A DNA stretch of 64,000 nt, from contig MWBZ01000017.1 in the NCBI GenBank assembly GCA_002069765.1, positions 1-64,000 of the forward strand. The letters are read 5' to 3'. Below are positions 52,118 to 61,600 of this stretch, piece after piece. Each line of letters opens with the position of its first letter. Within the stretch, counting starts at the first letter, position 1. Source of the DNA: a bacterium ADurb.Bin243 (GTDB lineage: Bacteria; Muiribacteriota; UBA9980). The position numbers and the translations under genes were made by a program. Under the pieces are notes generated by a model that was not told the origin of the DNA, ran no database searches, and saw nothing but the letters and a program-made list of their open reading frames with translations.

Positions 52118-52752
52118 TCTTTTATAACGTGCTTATTTTTTTTAAAATAATCATAGCCGGACACCAGAGAGATGAGTGCGGAAATATACATCAGCGCGTC
52201 TATTAAGGGTTTTTCGTAAAACCTGTAATAGACTACGGCCGCGCTCTGGCTAACCGCTCCGGCGAATTGCCCCATTTTAAGCATTTCATCGAAAGAGTAA
52301 AACGTAAGGGCCGTTATTATGGCCGTAAGCTGAAGCACAGTTTTCCATTTGCCGAGCGGCGAAGCGGCTATTATATTTCCGTGGGCGGCCGCGATGATCC
52401 TCATGCCGGAAATAGCTATATCGCGGCCGATAATTAAAAACGCCACCCAGGAGCTTACCGAGCCGCTCTCCACAAGGCATAAAAGCGCCGCCGTTACAAG
52501 CATTTTGTCGGCTATAGGATCTATGAGCTTTCCGAATTTGGTAACTTTTTCGTAATTTCTGGCGTAATAGCCGTCGACGAGGTCCGAAACGGCGGCGACT
52601 ATGAACACAAGCCACGCGGCGATCATGTAGTAATTAACCGCTCCCGGTTCAGGCTTCATTATAAATAAAAACATGAACACGGGTATTATGAGTATGCGGA
52701 ACACAGATATTTTATTGGCGACGTTAAGCCTTATCAGAAAGGAAAACGGCAT
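52114..52752 (-). CDS. pgsA: CDP-diacylglycerol-glycerol-3-phosphate phosphatidyltransferase
   Basis: Membrane enzyme making phosphatidylglycerol phosphate. The CDP-alcohol phosphotransferase signature is complete: DGYYAR, eight residues, G, three, D, three, D (DGYYARNYEKVTKFG then KLIDPIAD). Several transmembrane segments. I start at ATG 52752, which has a GGAGG site 9 bases upstream inside the end of rimO; the longer reading adds nine residues without a better site. 212 residues. The rimO-pgsA-cinA-recA order is conserved in many bacteria. Confidence 0.95.
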   Translation of the reverse strand: MPFSFLIRLNVANKISVFRILIIPVFMFLFIMKPEPGAVNYYMIAAWLVFIVAAVSDLVDGYYARNYEKVTKFGKLIDPIADKMLVTAALLCLVESGSVSSWVAFLIIGRDIAISGMRIIAAAHGNIIAASPLGKWKTVLQLTAIITALTFYSFDEMLKMGQFAGAVSQSAAVVYYRFYEKPLIDALMYISALISLVSGYDYFKKNKHVIKD

Positions 52753-52753
52753 A

Positions 52754-54148
52754 TCAGACGGCCTCCGCGTATAATTCAAACTTTTTGGTTTTGACGATTT
52801 TAGCGTTTATAAAAGTTCCCGGCACGAGATATCTGGCCGATTCAGCCGCTATGCTGACATAGCCGTCCACGTCCGGCGCCTCTCTGTAGCTGCGTGCCGT
52901 AAGCATGCCGCTTTCTTCGTCGTAATCCTCTATCATGTACTCGAACTCTTTTCCGATAAGTGATTTGTTAATGTCTTTTAAAACCCTGTCGTATGCCACC
53001 GAAACTTTTTTCAACCGCCTCATTTTCACTTTTTCGCTTACCTGTTTTTCATAGGAGGCGGCCGGCGTGCCTTCTTCCTGCGAATACCTGAAAAATCCGG
53101 CTTTTTCAATTTTATATTTTTCCAGAAACTCTATCAGTTGATCGTTGTCTTCTTCGGTTTCGCCGGGATGGCCAATTATGAAAGAAGTTCTTATGCACAC
53201 TCCGGGTATTTTTTCGCGCAGTTTTTCGACGAATGCCGCGGTTTTTTTGTAATTCATTCCCCTTTTCATCGCGCCGAGGAGGTTATCGCTTACGTGCTGC
53301 AGCGGAACGTCTATATACTTGCATACTTTAGGGTTGCCGGCGATCACGTCTATAAGCTGATCGGTGACATGAAGCGGATAAGTATATAAAAGCCTTACCC
53401 ATTTTATGTCGTCTATGTCCGCTATTTTTTCTATAAGTTCGGCCAGCCTGGTTTTGCCGTAAATGTCCCGGCCGTAATTGGTGCTGTCCTGGGCTATGAT
53501 GTTGATCTCTTTAACGCCGTCTGAAGCCAGGCGCTTCGCGCGCGAGAGCAGAATATCTATGGGGACGCTCTTGAATTTGCCGCGTATTTTAGGGATCACG
53601 CAGAAAGAGCATGGATTATCGCAGCCGTCGGCGATTTTAAGGTACGACCAGAACGGCGGCGTAAGCGAAAATCTGGGCGCGCTGAGCTCTTCGTTGGCCT
53701 CTATGTAGTTGGCCGACGCGGCCTTGCTTTTCGGCCTCATGACCCTGACCATGGGGATATCGGCCAGCATGATCTTTTTGTTGCCTTCGAGGACCCACAA
53801 AATTACGGCGGCTATGTCCTGAATGGAGGCGAGGCCCACCACCGCGTCTATTTCAGGTATTTCGTCATAAAGCGTTTCTTTATATCGCTCCACCATGCAC
53901 CCCGCCACTATGAGGGCCTTGAGCCTGCCGTTTTCGGGTTTTTTAAAGCTGGCCGCCTCGAGTATATTTTCTATCGATTCCGACTTGGCCTCGTCTATGA
54001 AAGTGCAGGTATTAACGACCACCGCATCGGCTTCGGAAGGCGCTTCCGTGAACTCGAAGCCGTACCCGGCCAGGATTTCAAGCATTTTTTCCGAATCGAC
54101 GAGGTTTTTTGCGCACCCAAGAGAGATAAACATCACTTTATAAGCCAT
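52754..54148 (-). CDS. rimO: ribosomal protein S12 methylthiotransferase RimO
   Basis: 464 residues from ATG 54148 (AAAGG site 9 bases upstream; the TTG at 54154 is too close to it). Methylthiolates an Asp of ribosomal protein S12. UPF0004 cysteines 12, 48 and 84; radical SAM cysteines 176, 180 and 183 (DGCDNPCSFC followed by VIPKIRG, the RimO signature). TRAM domain at the C-terminus. Its stop overlaps the pgsA start region. It is the second methylthiotransferase of the window besides MtaB. Confidence 0.96.
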   Translation of the reverse strand: MAYKVMFISLGCAKNLVDSEKMLEILAGYGFEFTEAPSEADAVVVNTCTFIDEAKSESIENILEAASFKKPENGRLKALIVAGCMVERYKETLYDEIPEIDAVVGLASIQDIAAVILWVLEGNKKIMLADIPMVRVMRPKSKAASANYIEANEELSAPRFSLTPPFWSYLKIADGCDNPCSFCVIPKIRGKFKSVPIDILLSRAKRLASDGVKEINIIAQDSTNYGRDIYGKTRLAELIEKIADIDDIKWVRLLYTYPLHVTDQLIDVIAGNPKVCKYIDVPLQHVSDNLLGAMKRGMNYKKTAAFVEKLREKIPGVCIRTSFIIGHPGETEEDNDQLIEFLEKYKIEKAGFFRYSQEEGTPAASYEKQVSEKVKMRRLKKVSVAYDRVLKDINKSLIGKEFEYMIEDYDEESGMLTARSYREAPDVDGYVSIAAESARYLVPGTFINAKIVKTKKFELYAEAV

Positions 54149-54170
54149 TAACAAATGCCTTTCTATTTTC

Positions 54171-54662
54171 TTAATTTTCGCGGTAATTCGTGAACTGCAG
54201 GGGTATTTTATAATCCTTCGACTTCAGGAATTGTATCACGCCCTGAAGGTCGTCGCGGCTTTTGCCGGACACCCTGACCTGCTTTTCCTGAATGGAGGCC
54301 TGGACCTTTATTTTTAAATTTTTTATGTCTTTCACCATCTCGCGGGCTATATCCACTTCTATTCCGCAAACTATGTCAACGCTCTGGCGGACCGTTCCGG
54401 CGAGGGCGCTTTCGAGTTTTCCGAACCTCAAAGAATTGATATGCACTTTACGCTTTACCAGCTTGTCTTTTAAAATTTCGACAAGGCTTTTCATCTTGTA
54501 TTCGTCGTCTGAAACCATATTTATCTTAACGTCGTCGCGGTTTAAATCGCTTTTGGAGTTTTTAAAATCGAATCTCTGTGAGATCTCTTTTTTTACTTGA
54601 TTTATCGCGTTATCTACTTCGGCCAGATTTACTTCGGAAACGACATCGAACGAACTTGACAT
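54171..54662 (-). CDS. YajQ-family nucleotide-binding protein
   Basis: 163 residues, the normal size. The start SSFDVVSEVN, the SQRFDFKNSKSD segment and the end FLKSKDYKIPLQFTNYR are typical of the YajQ/DUF520 family, some of which bind cyclic di-GMP in Xanthomonas. A cyclic di-GMP link is possible because the window also encodes a diguanylate cyclase, but that is inference. Strong GGAGGT ribosome site. It lies between two giant TPR genes and rimO. Confidence 0.95.
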   Translation of the reverse strand: MSSSFDVVSEVNLAEVDNAINQVKKEISQRFDFKNSKSDLNRDDVKINMVSDDEYKMKSLVEILKDKLVKRKVHINSLRFGKLESALAGTVRQSVDIVCGIEVDIAREMVKDIKNLKIKVQASIQEKQVRVSGKSRDDLQGVIQFLKSKDYKIPLQFTNYREN

Positions 54663-54709
54663 TATTTACCTCCGTATTTGAAAAATTAATTCCGCTTATT
54701 TATAATTGT

Positions 54710-57700
54710 TTAAGTTATTTCACGGCTCTTCTCGATGTGTACGAGCGAGCGTTTGGCGTCTTTGGCGAAAGCGCCGTTGGGATCGAGTTCGATAACCTTG
54801 TTGTACTCGACGACGGCCTCGTCGAACATGTTTTTGACGCGGTAGATGGAAGCCAGCCTGTAATGCGCTTCCACGTAATCCGGCGAAAGGCTTATGGCTT
54901 TTTTATACTGGTAAATGGCTTCATTTTTCATATTGGACTTGTAATTTTCGTTATACGCTTCGCCGAGCTCGAAATACGCCCGGGCGTTGTTCGGAGAACG
55001 CTGGATGGCCTGCTTGCATATTTCGATCGCCTCGTCGTACATGTCTTTGCCGTCGAGAGACTCTTTCTGATAGACTATTTTGAGGCCCCAGTACGGATAG
55101 AGATTCGTATTGTCGATGCTTATGGCCTGCTTGAATTCCATCTGGGCGTTGGCTTTTTCATCGCCTGTCAGGCCGAAGCCGGCGGAAAGCTTGATGTAAG
55201 CGTAACCCAGCCTGTAATGGACCATCGCGTCGGTGAAATTGCCTTCCGCCGATTTCTTATAGTCCTGCAGCAGCTGGAAGAATTTCTGCGTCTTGTTCTC
55301 GTCTTTTTCGTACATTTTATAATAAAGGTCCACTATGCGGGCGTGAGCTTCGCCGCAGTCTTTGTCGAATTCGATGCATTTGTTGTACTGCTCCATCGCT
55401 TCGTCGAACTGCCTGTTGAGCTCCAGTATGTAGCCCAGAGTCAGCCTCGCTTCAACGTTCTGCGGGGAAAGTTCTATTATCTTCTGGTATTCGCTCACTG
55501 CCTCGTCGTACATGGCTTCGCGCTTATAGGCGCGGGCGAGTTCGAAATGCACGTCGATATCGCCCTTCATTATTTCGGTGGCCTTTTTGAGGGCGAATAT
55601 GGCTTTGCCGCGGACGTTTTCCTCGTTGAAGGATTCCAGCGGAAGGTTGTTGTATAAAAATCCTATTTCATAGTTCACCAGGGGATCGTCCGGCTTGTTT
55701 TCGAGTATTTCCTTGTACTTGTTCACTATATCGTCGGCTTTATTCGGCGTTTCCGCTTCCAGATAAACTATCTTGTACTCGTCAAGAAGGTCTTTTCTGG
55801 CCTGCTTGTTTTCGGGAAAATATTCGTGAGCCTTGCTCAAAAAGCTTATGGCTTCCTGATGGTCTTTGAGCTCGCGCGCCACGTTGCCGGCTTTAAGGTA
55901 TATGTCCTTGTATTTTTCGGGGTCTATTTCTATAGCGCGCTGGTATTCGAAAAGCGCTTTGGAATGAGCTTTTTTCTTTTCATAAAGGTTTCCGAGCCTG
56001 TAGTGCACTTCGAGATTGCCGGGCCTTATTTCAAGTATGCGGTCGTATTCTTCGATGGCCTTGTCGATTTCGTTGATGTCCTCGTGCTCCTTGGCTTTAT
56101 TGAAAGCCTCCTGTATCTGGTCGTTCATTTCACGGTTCTGCTGGTTGGCGAAATAATCGAGCGCTACGGAGTTATTGGGATCGAGCTGCAGAACGCGGTT
56201 GTATGATTCCTTGGCGTCGTCGAAAAGTTCCGTCCTTTCGTATATCTGGCCGAGATACTGATGCGCCTCCGCGCACTGCGGATCTATGGTTATCACCTGT
56301 TTGAGCTCCGAAAGGGCTTCGTCATAATAACCGTTCTGCATGTAAGACCTCGCGAGTTCAAGATGGACGATGGGATCGTCCGGCTCGCGCTCTATTATCT
56401 GCATGCATTCGCTTATGAATTTATCGCTGTCGCCCTGCGATTTGAATATTTCCGCCAGCCTGCGGTAGGATTCGATAAAATCCGGTTTTATGGATTTGGT
56501 CCGCTGGAAGAATTTTACGGCTTTATCGATAAGGTTCTGGTTTAGATATATTTCGGCCAGCTGAAAGGTCGCCTGATAGTTATTGGGATCCAGCTCGAGC
56601 ACCGACTCGTATTCCATAATGGCGTTTTCGATGTGGTTGCGTTCGAGATAAACCTTTGCAAGCGAAAGTTTGTCCTGCACTTCTTCTTTGACTTTATAAT
56701 TCCTGGTCGCGTTACAAAGTTCGATCAGGCGCGGGTTTTCCGGTTCTATTTTAAGGCCGCGGTCGAAATACTCTCTGGCCCTGTCGAAATCGCCGCGCTC
56801 TTTGGCTATTTCGCCGAGTATTACGAGCGCCCTCACGCATTTAGGATCGTATTCGAGGGCCAGGTTCGCTTCGTCCTGAGCCTGTTTTAAGATAGTGGCG
56901 TCGTTGTTTTCGATGCTGTCGATAAGGAAGGTCTGAGCGAGTTCCACGCGGCCGTCCACGAATTTCGGATTTTCCTTGAGCACCTTTCTGAATTCAACTA
57001 TCGCTTTATCCAGGAAAGTGGCCTCGCGGTAGAGTATGCCGAGTTCCACGCGCACCTTATAATTTGACGGCGCTTTGCTGATCACCTTGGTAAGTATGTC
57101 TATGGCCGTATCGGCGGCGCCCTGTTCGGAATAAACTTTGGAAAGTTCTATTACGGCCTGGTAATTATCGGGATCGCGCTCGACGATCTTTTCGAACATC
57201 TGGCGGGCCTTATCGAAATTTTTGGTGTTTTTGAAAATTTTACCGAGCATAAGGGAAATTTCCATGTCGGCCGAATTGAGCTTCAGGCCCTGGGTTAAGG
57301 CTTTTATCGATTCCTGATACATCCCTTTCTGGAAATAGATCTTGCCGATTTCTTTGAGGGCCGAAAAATTAGACGGATCCATGTCTATGATGGAATTATA
57401 TTCTTCGAGCGCCCTGTCGAACATATTCTTAGATTGATATATCTCCGCGAGCTTGACATGGGCTATATGGTAAGCGGGATCGAGAGAAAGGGCGCGCTCG
57501 AAATTTTCCACCGCCTCGTCGAACATCTGCAGCGAATAATAAGCCACGCCGAGGTCCTTGTATATGGTTATATCCGTAAGGCCCGCCTCTAGCGCCTGAT
57601 TGTATATCTTCACCGCGTCGGAATACTTGTTCTTGCTCATATAGGCGTTGCCGAGACGCAGGTAAACTTCGGGATTTTCAGGTTCGAGCTCGATGACTTT

Positions 57701-58618
57701 CTTGAATTCGTTTATCGCGCGGTCGTGCTGGCCGCCCACAAGATATATTTCGCCGAGCCTGAAATGAGCGTCGGTGGAATCCGGGTTTTTAGCGATGACC
57801 TTTTTAAAGGCTTTTTCGGCTTCGGCGACGTTTCCGCTGGCAAGGCAGAGGTCGCCGAGCTTCTGCATGGCTTCGGCGTTCTGATAGCCGTTTTGGATGG
57901 CTTTTTTCAGCATATCCAGCGCGCCGTTGATATTGCCTTCGGCTTCGAATATTTCGCACAGAGGATAGTAAACGTCTTTTTCTTCGGGCTTTATTTCGAG
58001 CACTTTGTTAAAGCGCGCCTTGGCGGCGCTGTAATTTTTGGCGTAATACAGCAGCGAGCCGGAACGCATATTGGCCTCGAGATCGTCGGGGTCGAATTTT
58101 AAAATATCGTCCAGCGCCTCCATCTCGTTCTTTTCTTCCTTGAGCTGCCTGTAAATTAAAGCCATGTTGGAGCATATCGCGCGGTCTTTAGGATGGGTTT
58201 CGAGATAGAGCCTGTAATTGGAAAGCGCGTCCTGATAGTTCTGACGTATGAAATTGATATCGCCGAGATATTTATAAACCTCGCTCATCTCGGAATTAAG
58301 GCCGAGGGCCTTTTCGAACTTATCGTAAGCGCTGTCGTAATCGGCTTTCTTAAAATAGTCCACGCCGAGCTGGAAAAAAATATCCGGGTCGTCAGGCGAC
58401 ATGGCTACCGCGAGCTCGTACTCGCGCATTGCCTCTTCTTTCATTCCTTTTTTCGAATATATCTCGCCCAGCTTGTAATGAGCCATAGTATCGTTGGCGT
58501 CCAGCTTTATAACCTGCTGAAAAGCCTCTATGGCCATTGTCAGGTTGTTAAGCTCGAGATAAGCTTCTCCCGCGAGCTGGTGCAATAATTTAAGTTTTTC
58601 AGGTGTTTTATTGCTCAT
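54710..58618 (-). CDS. giant TPR protein (about 1,302 residues)
   Basis: Almost the whole protein is TPR units of about 34 residues (AMREYELAVAMSPDD, AINEFKKVIELEPENPE, AVENFERALSLDPAYH and so on). No membrane segment or enzymatic domain seen. A few units carry insertions (for example about 1060-1170). I start at ATG 58618, with an AAGGGG site about 10 bases upstream; it overlaps the upstream giant TPR gene by 11 bases, so the two are translationally coupled. Probably a long solenoid scaffold; partners unknown. Confidence 0.92.
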   Translation of the reverse strand: MSNKTPEKLKLLHQLAGEAYLELNNLTMAIEAFQQVIKLDANDTMAHYKLGEIYSKKGMKEEAMREYELAVAMSPDDPDIFFQLGVDYFKKADYDSAYDKFEKALGLNSEMSEVYKYLGDINFIRQNYQDALSNYRLYLETHPKDRAICSNMALIYRQLKEEKNEMEALDDILKFDPDDLEANMRSGSLLYYAKNYSAAKARFNKVLEIKPEEKDVYYPLCEIFEAEGNINGALDMLKKAIQNGYQNAEAMQKLGDLCLASGNVAEAEKAFKKVIAKNPDSTDAHFRLGEIYLVGGQHDRAINEFKKVIELEPENPEVYLRLGNAYMSKNKYSDAVKIYNQALEAGLTDITIYKDLGVAYYSLQMFDEAVENFERALSLDPAYHIAHVKLAEIYQSKNMFDRALEEYNSIIDMDPSNFSALKEIGKIYFQKGMYQESIKALTQGLKLNSADMEISLMLGKIFKNTKNFDKARQMFEKIVERDPDNYQAVIELSKVYSEQGAADTAIDILTKVISKAPSNYKVRVELGILYREATFLDKAIVEFRKVLKENPKFVDGRVELAQTFLIDSIENNDATILKQAQDEANLALEYDPKCVRALVILGEIAKERGDFDRAREYFDRGLKIEPENPRLIELCNATRNYKVKEEVQDKLSLAKVYLERNHIENAIMEYESVLELDPNNYQATFQLAEIYLNQNLIDKAVKFFQRTKSIKPDFIESYRRLAEIFKSQGDSDKFISECMQIIEREPDDPIVHLELARSYMQNGYYDEALSELKQVITIDPQCAEAHQYLGQIYERTELFDDAKESYNRVLQLDPNNSVALDYFANQQNREMNDQIQEAFNKAKEHEDINEIDKAIEEYDRILEIRPGNLEVHYRLGNLYEKKKAHSKALFEYQRAIEIDPEKYKDIYLKAGNVARELKDHQEAISFLSKAHEYFPENKQARKDLLDEYKIVYLEAETPNKADDIVNKYKEILENKPDDPLVNYEIGFLYNNLPLESFNEENVRGKAIFALKKATEIMKGDIDVHFELARAYKREAMYDEAVSEYQKIIELSPQNVEARLTLGYILELNRQFDEAMEQYNKCIEFDKDCGEAHARIVDLYYKMYEKDENKTQKFFQLLQDYKKSAEGNFTDAMVHYRLGYAYIKLSAGFGLTGDEKANAQMEFKQAISIDNTNLYPYWGLKIVYQKESLDGKDMYDEAIEICKQAIQRSPNNARAYFELGEAYNENYKSNMKNEAIYQYKKAISLSPDYVEAHYRLASIYRVKNMFDEAVVEYNKVIELDPNGAFAKDAKRSLVHIEKSREIT

Positions 58619-61600
58619 AAAGCGTAAGCCCCTTTTTAATGAATTCAAGCGCTTCTTTAGGTTTCGAGCAGCTCATATAAGCGCGGCCTAATTCGAGGTA
58701 CAGATCGACGTTTTCGGGATCGCCGTCGAGGGCTATGGTATATTTGGCGACCGCTTTTTCAACCTCGTTGCGCTGCATATATATCTTTCCGAGTTCTATA
58801 GCGACGCGCCATTCGTTCGCGTCTTTTCCGAGGACCTTTTCGTAGCAGTCGACGGCCTCGTCGATCATCTGCTTGGAACGGTATATTTCGCCCAGATTTT
58901 TTATGACGTCGATATTTTCGGGAGCGAGCCTCTGGGCCTCCAGATAAAACGCGCACGATTCGTCCAGCGACTCGAGCTTCTGGTAAGAATATGCCAGATT
59001 ATAATAAATCTGAAAATTGCCGCGTTCATTTTCCACGCAGCACATATATTCGGCTATGGCGTCGGACCAGCGTTCGCTGTCGAAATACAGGTGGCCGAGA
59101 TGTATGTGGGCGTCCATGAATTCCGGCTCGAGCTCCGCGGCCTTTTTAAAGTTGACTATAGCCTGCTCGAAATTGCCGGCAGCTTCGTAGTCGAGGCCGA
59201 TCTTGTAGTAAGCCTCGGCGTTATCGGGCGCGAGCTCCGAAGCGAGCTTGTAATACTGGTTCGCCTTCGGCTTGTTTCCGGTTTCCTCCAGGATTTTAGC
59301 TAACTTCAAATAAACTTTAGCGTCGGGCTTCAGGTTTACGGCCTTTTCATAAGAGGCTACCGCTTCCTGCTTGTCGCCTATGGCCATATAAATTTCGCCG
59401 AGCTCTATATGCACGTCGTAAAAAGACGAATCGAGGCTGATTACCTTTTCGTACTCTTCGAGCGCTTTGTGGAAGAGCTGTTTTTTGGCGTAAGCCTTTC
59501 CGAGATTATACCTTATTTTTATATTGTTCGGGAAAAGCCTTATCGCGCGCTGGCAGATTTCGACCGCCTGGTCGTACTCTTCGCGTATGAAGCCTATTTC
59601 CACAAGGCCGAACATCGCGTCGACGAACTCGGGATTGAGTTCGAGGGCTTTTTTGTACTGCGCATTCGCTTCGCTTAGCATTTCGCGGTTTTTAAGGGCG
59701 TCGCCGAGTTCGTAATAAAAAAGTGCGTTCGTGGGCGCGAGCTTGATGGCCTGCTGATAAAGCTCTACCATCTTGTAATAAAGGCGTTTTTCTTTATATT
59801 TCGATCCCAGCTTGTATATGACGTTGATCATATCCGGCTTGAGCTTAAGGGCCTTTTCGTAGTTGAGCATGGATTTGTCGAAATCGTTTATTTTTTCATA
59901 AATTTCGGCGAGCTCGGAAAACACTGCGGCCGAATCGACATCGAGCTCGGATGCCTTCGTAAGATAAGATATGGCCTCGTCGTAAGAATTCATCGCCGCG
60001 TAAATGGTTCCGAGGCGGTGTATTACGTCCACGAAATCCGGCTCGCGCTCGAGAGCTTTTTTATATTGCACGATAGCGTTTTCATATTTTTTAAGGTTGA
60101 AATAAACCTCGCCGAGCCTGTAAAGTATGATCGGGTTGTTTTCGTCGAGCACCAGCGCCTTTTTAAATTCATCGACGGATTTTTCGAAGAGCGATTTTTC
60201 GAAATAGAGTTTTCCCAGCTCGAAATGCACGTTGGCGTTTTCAGGCTCGAGCGAAACCGCGACTTCGAATTCGGCTATGGCCTTATCCATCTGATAGAGG
60301 CTCGCGTATATGAGGCCGAGCTCTATGTGCGCCATGGAATGCTCGAAATTAAGCTCCGTGACGGTCATGAATTCCTTCTGGGCCTCTTCGTATATTCCCT
60401 GGCCTTTATATGCCTTGCCGAGCTCGAAATGGACTTCTATATTCTGCGAGTCGCGTTTGAGCACGTTCTGGAATTCGCCTATGGCTTTATCCACGCGGCC
60501 TTTGTGTATATACGCTTTTCCCAGCTCGTAGTAAGCTTCGGTGATGTCAGGGTCGAGTTCGATGACCTGCCTGAATTTTTCGATAGCCTTCTCCAGCGCG
60601 CCTTCTTTTTTATATGTTTTTCCGAGTTCGAGCAGTATCTCGGGATTGTAGGAATCTATCTTGAGCGCCTCGATAAACTGGTTGCAGGCGTCGGTTATAA
60701 GGTCTATCTTATTGTAAACTACGCCGAGTTTGAACCGGACTTCTATATTGCCCGGCTCGATCTCCACGACGCGCTTGTAAGCGTCTATGGCGCCGTTGAA
60801 ATTTTCTTCCAGGTTGTAAAGATCGCCGAGCTTGTTGAAAGCTTCCACATGGTTATAATCCAACCTGGCGACCTCTTTATACATTTTAATGGAGTTTTCG
60901 ATCTGGCCGGTGAATTCGTAGCAGCGGGCCAGCTTATACGCCACGTCTATATCGCGCGAATCGATGCGGTTGGCCACTACCAGCTTAGCCGACGCGTCTT
61001 CGTACATTTTCTTGGCGAAGAAAATATTGCCGAGATTCAGGTAGGCGTCTTTGTTGCCGGGGTTCAGCTTTATGGCTTCGGAATATTCCCACATAGCGTT
61101 ATCGAGCAAGTTGAGCTTTTCATAGCAAACGGCCAGATTGAAGTGAACTTCTTCGTTGCCGGGGGATATTTCGAGCACCTGCTGGTATTCGTTAACGGCG
61201 TTGTCGAAAAGCTCTTTCTGCTTGTAAATCGAAGCGAGGCTGAGATGCGCTTCCACGTTGTTGACGTCTTTGGCGAGAACCTGCTTATATTCCGCCGCGG
61301 CGAGATCGAGGCTGTTTTGCGCCTCGAAGCACTTCGCGAGACCGAAATGGCCCGAAGGATTTTGCGGGTTTACCGCAATGGCTTTTTTGAAGTTCTCCAC
61401 GGCGTAATCCACGCGGTCGTTGCGCAGATATATTTCCCCGAGGCGCACGAAAGCCTCGAAGCAGGCGGGATCGATAGAGATAGCCTGCAGCATGAGTTTT
61501 TCGGCTTCCTCGTATTCGTAGGATTTGAGGTGGCAGTATGCGAGGCCCATTATGGCTTCCACGCTGTAGTTATCGACCATAAAGGCTTCCTCGTAAAAAT